From JBAZYZ01 sp964361185 (GTDB lineage Bacteria; Patescibacteriota; Minisyncoccia; Phycocordibacterales; VMEP01), in contig CAYHZS010000004.1 of NCBI GenBank assembly GCA_964361185.1, positions 1 through 22,657 on the forward strand: a stretch of 22,657 bases of DNA, given 5' to 3'. The notes beneath the pieces were generated by a model, which was given only the letters and a program-made list of their open reading frames with translations, did not search any database and had not been told where the DNA came from. The position numbers were made by a program, and so were the translations under genes. The stretch's first letter is position 1; every line of letters starts with the position of its first letter. Below are positions 1-6,085 of this stretch, in pieces.

Positions 1-169
1 TTACTTATGATTATCGAATCCCTTACCCTCCGCACAGCAGAAAATTATTCCTGACAGAATCTCTCCACCTCCGCAGTATTCTATAAGAACGTCTCGCCGA
101 GAGTTCTTGCTTTAATGATTCGTGGCTGGTAGTTTACAGGATAGTCAGATATTATAAGGGACAATTCCA
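1..169. other. Leading non-coding stretch
   Basis: No gene is supported here. The one visible structure is an imperfect hairpin with arms AAGAAC (85-90) and GTTCTT (103-108) and an inner CTC/GAG pair. It has no following T-run, so it is not called a terminator. A Shine-Dalgarno-like AAGGGA at 156-161 serves the next gene. Confidence 0.5.
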
Positions 170-1003
170 ATGTCTAAGTACACATCGAAAATTGAAATGC
201 CATTCAAAGGACTGTGGTTTCTGGTGACGGGATCGGGACGGGAGGGTCGTGTGGGGGCGAATATCGCCTGCCATATGGCAGGCCTGGGCGCGAACGTATA
301 CCTCCATTACCGTTCGGATCTTTCGGAAGCCGAAAGGGTCAAGAAGGATGTCCTCAAGGCCGGCAAGAAGCACGGAGTGAAAGTGAAGCTCGTGTCAGGT
401 GACCTGTCGAAAGAAAGCGATGTTTCTTTGCTTTTCGGGGACATATCGCCCGACGTGGTAATTCATAACGCGGCCGTCTTTGAACCGGTTTCTATGCCCA
501 AGAACCCAATCTTATTCGAACGTCTGAACGCAGAGGCAAAAGCTTTTGACAGAAATCTTTCCGCGAACGCAAAGGCGGTCGTCTTGGTGACCGAGGCCGC
601 CCTTCATCGCATGAGGGGGGACGGCAAGACCGGAACCATCGTCTTCGTGGGCGACGCGTTCATTCATGGTGGTGGTGTTTACCCCAGAGGTCTCGTGGCC
701 TACACGATATCGAAGGCGCATATCTCCGCTATTGTGAGGCAGTACGCCGTCCTAGAAGGGAAAGCTGGATTCCGATTTTTCGCCATCCTGAACGGCCCGA
801 TTGAACCACCCCCGACCGCTTCAGCCGAAGCGATTGGAAAAATACGGGACGAGATTAATCTGCCAAAGGTCAATCTCAAGCCTTGGATTGGTGGCGACGC
901 AGTGGCGAAGGCTATTAGCTTGATCCTCCAGGCGGGCGCGGTGAATGGCGCCTGCATCACCGTGGACGGCGGACGCGCGTGGAGGGTCACGGAAGAGCAT
1001 TGA
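170..1003 (+). CDS. SDR-family oxidoreductase, pteridine-reductase-like
   Basis: This 277-residue protein is a short-chain dehydrogenase/reductase with a Rossmann fold and is expected to use NAD(P)H in the cytoplasm. Visible motifs are the glycine-rich nucleotide loop TGSGREGRVG (residues 20-29, two residues longer than the usual TGxxxGxG), NAA near residue 105, the catalytic Y178-x3-K182 pair, and a C-terminal VDGG. The usual catalytic Ser is replaced by Asp162 in a GDAF context. Asp-Tyr-Lys is the pattern known in pteridine reductases (PTR1, FolM), though the Asp-Tyr spacing is 16 rather than 13. A role in folate or pterin reduction is inferred and substrate is unknown. The start at 170 is chosen because AAGGGA lies 8 nt upstream; ATG at 197 is the alternative. 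Codons are clearly more GC-rich than in the next gene, which hints at separate ancestry. It stands alone before a strong terminator. Confidence 0.85.
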   Translation: MSKYTSKIEMPFKGLWFLVTGSGREGRVGANIACHMAGLGANVYLHYRSDLSEAERVKKDVLKAGKKHGVKVKLVSGDLSKESDVSLLFGDISPDVVIHNAAVFEPVSMPKNPILFERLNAEAKAFDRNLSANAKAVVLVTEAALHRMRGDGKTGTIVFVGDAFIHGGGVYPRGLVAYTISKAHISAIVRQYAVLEGKAGFRFFAILNGPIEPPPTASAEAIGKIRDEINLPKVNLKPWIGGDAVAKAISLILQAGAVNGACITVDGGRAWRVTEEH

Positions 1004-1034
1004 TTGTCGTCCTATGTTTCTCTTGTTTCACCCG

Positions 1035-1057
1035 GCCCTCGCAAGGGGGCTTTTTTT
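1035..1057 (+). terminator. Rho-independent terminator after the SDR gene
   Basis: Stem GCCCTC (1035-1040) pairs with GGGGGC (1045-1050) around a GCAA tetraloop, including one T-G wobble, and is followed by seven T residues. It is 31 nt past the SDR stop codon. A perfect 12-bp palindrome GCGAGTACTCGC lies just downstream at 1062-1073. Confidence 0.85.
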
Positions 1058-1122
1058 GCCTGCGAGTACTCGCGGACGGGAAAGTTTCCGATACACTTAA
1101 TTTTTTGCTATTGTTATTCAAC

Positions 1123-3117
1123 ATGAAAGTAAGAATCTACAAACCGAAAGATTTCCTCTGGACCAAATGGACGGCTTCGAAAATAAATAAAATTTCGGAA
1201 AAATTTCTTGCCCATAAGAAAAAGGTTTACGCGGAAATAAAATCCATACCCAGGGAGAAAAGGACGTTTGAAAATACGGTATACGCGCTCGAGGCGTCGG
1301 ATTATCTCTTTGACACGGCGTTAAAATCACTCGGAGTCCTCCTTTCTGTTTCTTCCACCGAATCGGTAAGAGAAAGTTCCAAAAAAGCACTTGATGAAAT
1401 CAGCAAGAAGATGGTTGATATCGGCTACGACAAAGGGATATACAAGGCATTGCTTGAGTACAGAGATGGCCCGAATTATAAAAAGGAAAAATTATTACCT
1501 GAAGAGAGAATGCTACTTAAGGATTTTTTGATCGGTTATAGGCGGATGGGTTTTGATTTGCCCAAAACAAAACAAAAAAAACTGAAAGAAATTATCAAAA
1601 AGCTATCAAAGCTTTCAAGCGACTTCTCAAAAAATCTGAATGATTACCATGACCATATAATAGTTACCAGAGGCGAACTCGATGGGCTTCCGGAGAATTA
1701 CATAAACGGTTTGTCCCGTGACGCGAAAGGCAATTATAAGGTGACGCTTGAGTACCCCGACCTATTTCCGTTCATGTCCCACTCTAAAAGCGATATCAAG
1801 CGCAAAGAGCTTGCGGAAAAGAATTATCGAAAGGGCGGGATAAAAAACCTTTTGATACTTGAAAGAGCCATCAAGTTACGTGAAGAAAGAGCTAGAATTT
1901 TGGGCTATAAAAACCATGTTGATTTTGTCACCGAAGTCAGAATGGCGAAAAATTCGAAAAAAGTGCGCGACTTCATCCTCGGTCTTTCTAGAAAATTAAA
2001 GAGAAAATCTTTAAAAGAAATTAAGCAACTTACTGATTTCAAAAAGAAGGAGACAAAGGATAAAAATGTCGGTTTGACCTATTACGATACTGCTTATTGG
2101 AGCGAACGCCTTAAAGAGAAAAAATTCAATATAAACAGCGAAAAAATAAGGGAATACTTTCCGTTTGACAAGGTCATAAAAGGGACATTTGAGATATATC
2201 AAAAACTTTTCGGAGTCAAATTTGAAAAATTGAAAGGGTATCCAGTGTGGCACGAAGACGTGGAAGTGTACGCTGTCAAAGAGAAAAACGGCGGAATAAA
2301 ATCGTATTTCATGCTTGATCTTTATCCGCGCAAAAATAAATATGGGCATGCCTGCGCGAACGAGATTATCACCGGCAGGATAGAAGGATGGCGGGGAGAG
2401 GAATATAATGCTCCGCTTGCGCTTATGATTGCGAATTTTCCAAAACCGCGTCCCAAAGTGCCCTCCCTTCTCTCTCACGGGGATGTGGAAACTTTTTTTC
2501 ATGAGTTTGGACATGTAATGCACGCTACCCTTACCAAAGGACGGTATGTTTCGCAGTCCGGGTACAATACTGTCTGGGATTTCGTCGAGGCGCCGTCGCA
2601 AATGCTTGAGAATTGGGTTTGGGACAGGCGGATGATTAAGCTTTTGTCTCGGCACTACAAAACCGGCAAGCCTCTTCCCGAGAAGGACCTAAAGAATTTA
2701 TTAAAGGTAAAAAATTATATGGTGGCAATTCACAGCATGAGACAGCTTGCTTTAGGTTATTTTGACTGGTTCATACATTCCAGGAAAAATATTTCACGCA
2801 TAGACAAAATTCACCAAAAAATCACCAGAGATTATTCCGGAATCTCAATTCCCAAAACGGCTATTTTTCCAGCCGGCTTTGGCCATCTTATGGGCGGGTA
2901 CGACGCAGGGTACTATTCATACATGTGGTCGCTGGTTTACGCTTCCGACATGTTCACTCGGTTTAAAAGAGAAGGGTTGCTTAACCCGAAAACGGGAAGA
3001 GATTACAGACGAGAGATACTTGAAGTTGGAGGTGGGAGGGAAGAGTTGGCCTCAGTTAAAAAATTTTTAGGTCGTGCCCCGAATAACAGAGCCTTCCTTA
3101 AGGAAATAGGGCTGTAG
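1123..3117 (+). CDS. M3A-family zinc oligopeptidase (oligopeptidase A / thimet-like)
   Basis: This 664-residue cytoplasmic metallopeptidase should cleave short peptides during protein turnover. The zinc site is clear: HEFGH at residues 460-464 supplies two His ligands and the catalytic Glu, and E489 in DFVEAPSQMLENW is the third ligand, a pattern of the M3A branch (Dcp, OpdA, thimet oligopeptidase). Upstream, DLYPRKNKYGHACA matches the conserved DLYxRxxKxxGA region, and the C-terminal GYDAGYYSYMWS matches the family's GYxAxYYxYxWS substrate-binding loop. An open frame extends upstream to 979, but it runs through the previous gene's end and terminator, and family similarity begins at MKVRIYKPKDF, so 1123 is taken as the start. 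Length is typical. No signal peptide is seen. No clear Shine-Dalgarno is present. The gene is Lys-rich and AT-richer than its left neighbour. Confidence 0.93.
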   Translation: MKVRIYKPKDFLWTKWTASKINKISEKFLAHKKKVYAEIKSIPREKRTFENTVYALEASDYLFDTALKSLGVLLSVSSTESVRESSKKALDEISKKMVDIGYDKGIYKALLEYRDGPNYKKEKLLPEERMLLKDFLIGYRRMGFDLPKTKQKKLKEIIKKLSKLSSDFSKNLNDYHDHIIVTRGELDGLPENYINGLSRDAKGNYKVTLEYPDLFPFMSHSKSDIKRKELAEKNYRKGGIKNLLILERAIKLREERARILGYKNHVDFVTEVRMAKNSKKVRDFILGLSRKLKRKSLKEIKQLTDFKKKETKDKNVGLTYYDTAYWSERLKEKKFNINSEKIREYFPFDKVIKGTFEIYQKLFGVKFEKLKGYPVWHEDVEVYAVKEKNGGIKSYFMLDLYPRKNKYGHACANEIITGRIEGWRGEEYNAPLALMIANFPKPRPKVPSLLSHGDVETFFHEFGHVMHATLTKGRYVSQSGYNTVWDFVEAPSQMLENWVWDRRMIKLLSRHYKTGKPLPEKDLKNLLKVKNYMVAIHSMRQLALGYFDWFIHSRKNISRIDKIHQKITRDYSGISIPKTAIFPAGFGHLMGGYDAGYYSYMWSLVYASDMFTRFKREGLLNPKTGRDYRREILEVGGGREELASVKKFLGRAPNNRAFLKEIGL

Positions 3118-3146
3118 CCGCCAGGACAACAAAAAGTCGTAAAGTG

Positions 3147-3174
3147 TTGACTTGAAGCCACTTTTTGTTATAGT
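3147..3174 (+). promoter_or_regulatory. Sigma70-type promoter between the peptidase and typA
   Basis: TTGACT (3147-3152), a 16-bp spacer, and TATAGT (3169-3174) preceded by TGT, an extended -10. The promoter is framed by a perfect 10-bp inverted repeat: AACAAAAAGT (3128-3137) and ACTTTTTGTT (3160-3169). A transcript would begin near 3180 and meet a terminator almost at once. Confidence 0.7.
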
Positions 3175-3187
3175 AGGTGGATAATCC

Positions 3188-3209
3188 TGCTGGCCTGCCA
3201 GCATTTTTT
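3188..3209 (+). terminator. Rho-independent terminator just after the promoter
   Basis: TGCTGG (3188-3193), a CCTG loop, CCAGCA (3198-3203), then six T residues. It is about 70 nt past the peptidase stop, so it may end that transcript. It also lies only about 8 nt after the predicted start of the promoter at 3147-3174, which gives it the position of an attenuator or the end of a tiny RNA. Confidence 0.7.
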
Positions 3210-3219
3210 GTTGTTGGCA

Positions 3220-3291
3220 ATGACCCCAATTCGAAACCTAGGGAGTAAAGCAATTACGATTATTGCGGGGCAAATATCGCCATCAGGGTAA
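3220..3291 (+). CDS. Possible leader ORF A (23 aa), degraded TypA-start copy
   Basis: ATG to TAA encodes a peptide beginning MTPIRNLGSK and containing AITIIAGQ. The pieces IRN and AI-IIA recall the TypA start MQIRNIAIIAH. It contains hairpin element E1 in frame and ends six nt before the start of ORF B, in the same frame. There is no Shine-Dalgarno sequence. It may be an evolutionary remnant and need not be translated. Confidence that it is a real gene is low. Confidence 0.2.
   Translation: MTPIRNLGSKAITIIAGQISPSG
3224..3270 (+). repeat. Hairpin element E1 (CCCC...GGGG type)
   Basis: CCCCA at the left, GCGGGG at the right. Its right half AGTAAAGCAATTACG aligns with AGTAAAGCGGTTACG of element E2, and both end CGGGGCA. 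The internal GCAAT/ATTGC arms can pair. It is the most diverged of the three copies. Confidence 0.45.
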
Positions 3292-3297
3292 AAATAT

Positions 3298-3387
3298 ATG
3301 CAAATTCGTAATATCGCAATTATTGCTCACCCCAGTAGTAAAGCGGTTACGCTTGCTACGGGGCAGGCGTTGACCATATTTAACTAA
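3298..3387 (+). CDS. Possible leader ORF B (29 aa), recoded TypA N-terminus
   Basis: The first 11 codons encode MQIRNIAIIAH, identical to residues 1-11 of the TypA that starts at 3389. All ten codons after ATG differ from typA, and every difference is synonymous. The similarity stops where hairpin element E2 begins; after E2 the bases GTTGACCAT again match typA's GTTGACCAC. The ORF continues in frame through E2 and stops at TAA 3385-3387, one nt before the typA ATG, a spacing that would allow translational coupling. It is either a remnant of an older typA copy or a leader peptide; the sequence cannot decide. Confidence 0.35.
   Translation: MQIRNIAIIAHPSSKAVTLATGQALTIFN
3330..3363 (+). repeat. 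Hairpin element E2 (CCCC-A-GTAGT...GGGG)
   Basis: CCCC pairs with GGGG and, after a bulged A, GTAGTAAAGCG pairs with CGCTTGCTAC with one further bulge and one T-G wobble, giving a stem of about 14 bp with loop GTTA. It interrupts the TypA-like sequence of ORF B after the His codon. Confidence 0.6.
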
Positions 3388-3388
3388 C

Positions 3389-5233
3389 ATGCAGATAAGA
3401 AACATAGCGATAATAGCCCATGTTGACCACGGTAAGACCACCCTTACAGATGCTCTTTTGAAGCAAAACGGCATGGTGGAGGAGGGATTTACCATGGATA
3501 CAAACGCGCTTGAACGAGAGCGCGGTATTACTATTTACTCCAAAAACACTTCTCTTTTTTATTCCTCGATAAACTCGGGACGAGATTCTACGAAAATAAA
3601 CATAGTGGACACGCCAGGACATGCCGATTTTGGCTCGGAAGTTGAGCGCGTTCTCCGCTCCATAGATTCTGTCTTGCTTGTGGTGGATGCGCAGGAAGGG
3701 CCGATGCCCCAGACTAGGTTTGTTCTCAAGAAATCTCTGGAGATAGGATTGAAGCCTATTGTTGTCATAAATAAGATAGATAAGCCGGCGGCAAGGCCCA
3801 AAGAAGTGGTGGACGAGGTTTTGGAACTTTTTCTTGAACTTGGCGCAAGCGAGGAACAAATGAATTTTACAACCGTCTACACGATTGGAAGACAAGGTAT
3901 CGCTAAACTGAATCTTGAAGACAAGTCGGATAATCTTAATCCTTTACTTGATGTTATTTTGAGCGAGGTTCCCGAAGCAGGAGGAGGAAAGGAAGGAGAA
4001 GGACTCGAAGCGCAGGTGTTTAATCTTGGGTATGACAATTTTCTGGGCAGGTTGGCTGTAGCAAGAATTTATAGCGGGACGCTTAAGAGCGGAGAGCAGG
4101 CCTTCGTTAAAGGGGCAGAAGGAGGAATACGCAAAGGCAAGCTGACCAAACTTTTCACTTTTGAAGGAATGACTAGAAAAGAAGCGGCGGAAGCCACGGC
4201 CGGAGATATTGTCATGATAGCCGGCATTCCGGATATCTTTATCGGAGAAACAATTTCTTCAAGCGAAGAAAGCGCGCCTCTTCCGGCTATTCATGTCGAT
4301 GAACCGACAATATCCCTCCAGTTCTTAGTCAATGACTCTCCGTTTGCCGGACGAGAGGGTAAATTTGTTACCGGACGTCAAATTCGAGACCGTCTGGAAA
4401 AAGAACTTGAAATAAACGTGGGGCTTAAAGTAGATTTCTCGGGCGATGCTAGTTTAGCAGAGGAGGACGGGCGGACCTACTTCAAGGTATACGGTCGCGG
4501 GGAGCTCCACATTGCCATTTTGCTTGAAAACATGAGAAGAGAGGGTTACGAGCTTCAGGTATCACAGCCTCAGGCCATAATCAGGGAAGAAAATGGCCAG
4601 AAATATGAGCCTTTTGAGGAAATTACCGTGGACACACCCAGCGCTTTTACCGGCAGTGTTATTGAAAAATTAAGCCGGAGGCGCGGACTCATGACTTCCA
4701 TGATTGAGAAAGACGGCCTTACCCGTATTTTATTTGAAATGCCGACGCGGGGACTTTTGGGTTACCGCGGAGAGTTTGTCATTGACACTAAGGGAGAAGG
4801 AATACTTTGCAGTCACTTTATTGGCTTTCGTCCTTACGCTGGCGAGGTGGATAAAAAAGATACCGGTTCCATGGTTTCAATGGCGAGTGGAAAGGCGCTT
4901 GCTTTCGCCCTTTGGAATTTACAAGAACGAGGAGTGATTTATATCGAGCCGACAACTGAAGTGTATGAGGGTATGGTCATAGGGAATGTGGCTAAGGGAA
5001 ATGACTTGTCTGTTAATCCGACTAAAGGCAAACAACTAACCAATATGAGAGCTTCCGGTTCCGACGAAGCTATCACTCTTACTCCAGCGTGGAAGCTTTC
5101 AATAGAGAGGGGGCTTGAAGTGATGGCAGTGGACGAATATTTGGAAATCACTCCAGAGTCCGTAAGATTACGCAAAAAATACCTGAATGAGTTGGAACGG
5201 AATAAAGCAGCGCGCAAGGCGCAGGGTTTGTAA
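3389..5233 (+). CDS. typA: Ribosome-associated GTPase TypA/BipA
   Basis: This 614-residue translational GTPase binds the ribosome and supports 50S assembly and stress adaptation. The G domain is complete: G1 AHVDHGKT (residues 10-17), the switch I segment ERERGITI, G3 DTPGHADF and G4 NKID. These are followed by the EF-Tu-like domain 2, the EF-G-like domains III and V, and the BipA-specific C-terminus with AIT-LTPAWKLSIERGLE and EVTP-like EITPESVRLRKK. Length is typical. No strong Shine-Dalgarno precedes ATG 3389; the stop of the upstream small ORF is one nt away, so coupling is possible. The gene is followed immediately by heptad-repeat DNA. Confidence 0.97.
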   Translation: MQIRNIAIIAHVDHGKTTLTDALLKQNGMVEEGFTMDTNALERERGITIYSKNTSLFYSSINSGRDSTKINIVDTPGHADFGSEVERVLRSIDSVLLVVDAQEGPMPQTRFVLKKSLEIGLKPIVVINKIDKPAARPKEVVDEVLELFLELGASEEQMNFTTVYTIGRQGIAKLNLEDKSDNLNPLLDVILSEVPEAGGGKEGEGLEAQVFNLGYDNFLGRLAVARIYSGTLKSGEQAFVKGAEGGIRKGKLTKLFTFEGMTRKEAAEATAGDIVMIAGIPDIFIGETISSSEESAPLPAIHVDEPTISLQFLVNDSPFAGREGKFVTGRQIRDRLEKELEINVGLKVDFSGDASLAEEDGRTYFKVYGRGELHIAILLENMRREGYELQVSQPQAIIREENGQKYEPFEEITVDTPSAFTGSVIEKLSRRRGLMTSMIEKDGLTRILFEMPTRGLLGYRGEFVIDTKGEGILCSHFIGFRPYAGEVDKKDTGSMVSMASGKALAFALWNLQERGVIYIEPTTEVYEGMVIGNVAKGNDLSVNPTKGKQLTNMRASGSDEAITLTPAWKLSIERGLEVMAVDEYLEITPESVRLRKKYLNELERNKAARKAQGL

Positions 5234-5315
5234 CTTATAACTTGAAACTTTAAATTCAGGACCTATAATTTATTTGCGCGTTAAAAAGTTACAAGTTTTG
5301 TGTTTTAAGTGATAA
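5234..5315. repeat. Two facing 7-bp-period arrays after typA
   Basis: Directly after the typA stop come CTTATAA, CTTGAAA and CTTTAAA (5234-5254). After about 33 nt come GTTACAA, GTTTTGT, GTTTTAA and GTGATAA (5288-5315). The second array reads roughly as the reverse complement of the first, so the pair can fold back. Confidence 0.6.
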
Positions 5316-5356
5316 AAGGTGGACCTCGTGTCCTTTAGAATCATAACAGACAATTT

Positions 5357-5827
5357 ATGCCAAATTCAAAAATAAGTTTCTTTTTAATATTGTCCTTTAT
5401 CATCATTGTAGTTTTAGGGCTATCTGTAAGAGACAAAAATTCTTCCGTTCAGGAAAAACCACAGGTAAATATAAATGGGACTATTGTCTATGTTGATATT
5501 GCCGATACCGCCTTATCGAGGGAGCAGGGTCTATCTGGCAAGCTGGGCTTAAAAGACAATGAGGGCATGTTGTTTATATTTGAAACATCAGGTATGCCGT
5601 CATTTTGGATGAAAGACATGCTGTTTCCAATAGACATAATTTGGATAAATGACGACCTTAATGTCGTTTCCATAGATGGAGAGCTATCTCCAGAGACTTA
5701 TCCTACGACTTTTTCGCCATCCGAACCTGTGAAATACGTGTTTGAAGCTCCGTCCGGTTTTTCTAAAAAGAATAGCGTGAAAATTGGAGACAAAGTGAAG
5801 TTTATCCGTGTACTGGGTTTGCCCTAA
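5357..5827 (+). CDS. DUF192 (COG1430) membrane-anchored protein
   Basis: This 156-residue protein has one N-terminal membrane segment (about residues 7-24) without a lipobox, so it is probably anchored with its domain outside the membrane. The remaining part is a DUF192 domain: the signature ALSREQGLSGKLGLKDNEGMLFIF is followed by MPSFWMKDMLFPIDIIWI, the typical RxxGLM and FWMK-x-PLDI blocks. The biochemical function of DUF192 is not established. Length fits the family. The region upstream holds a small hairpin (around 5314-5338) but no convincing Shine-Dalgarno. The stop codon lies inside a downstream hairpin. Confidence 0.85.
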   Translation: MPNSKISFFLILSFIIIVVLGLSVRDKNSSVQEKPQVNINGTIVYVDIADTALSREQGLSGKLGLKDNEGMLFIFETSGMPSFWMKDMLFPIDIIWINDDLNVVSIDGELSPETYPTTFSPSEPVKYVFEAPSGFSKKNSVKIGDKVKFIRVLGLP

Positions 5828-5855
5828 CCTGCCGAAATGGTACTTGCGGGTAGGG
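5822..5855 (+). terminator. Hairpin overlapping the DUF192 stop, terminator-like
   Basis: CCCTA (5822-5826) pairs with TAGGG (5851-5855), then after a bulged A, CCTGC pairs with GCGGG. The stem starts in the last codons of the gene. Only TTTCT follows, so termination is plausible but not assured. Confidence 0.35.
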
Positions 5856-6039
5856 TTTCTCCGTACGCTAAAAATACAAAATATCTTTTTGCCTAATTTT
5901 TGAATACTTCCTGAAGTAGGAGTTCTTTTTGCCCGCCAGAATAACAGTATTTTTAGTGTGTGGGTTTACACTCCGCTTTTTTCATTTTGTGCGCTGAATT
6001 TACTACTTATCAACAGGGTGCAAAATTCATTCAATGATG

Positions 6040-6045
6040 TAGAAT
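6040..6045 (+). promoter_or_regulatory. Possible -10 box for nrdJ
   Basis: TAGAAT lies 40 nt before the nrdJ ATG and is preceded by TG, but no good -35 box is seen. The rest of 5828-6085 shows small hairpins such as TACTTC/GAAGTA, an AGTGT/ACACT pair, and no gene. No conserved cobalamin-riboswitch core and no NrdR box pair could be recognised. Confidence 0.3.
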
Positions 6046-6085
6046 GGTAACACTAAAACTTACCATTAATTTTAAATAGCTCATT

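Noticed and set aside
85..108. Terminator before the SDR gene
   Set aside because: The hairpin is imperfect and has no T-run.
979..1122. Upstream extension of the M3A peptidase
   Set aside because: It overlaps the SDR stop and a strong terminator and encodes unrelated sequence.
2011..2655. Open frame of 214 codons on the minus strand
   Set aside because: It lies antisense within the M3A peptidase over its zinc site; the plus-strand protein is clearly the gene.
3380..3895. Open frame of 171 codons on the minus strand
   Set aside because: Antisense shadow of the TypA G domain with no recognisable protein features.
5828..6085. Cobalamin riboswitch or NrdR boxes before nrdJ
   Set aside because: No recognisable riboswitch core and no pair of NrdR-type palindromes could be found by eye; a covariance search would settle it.
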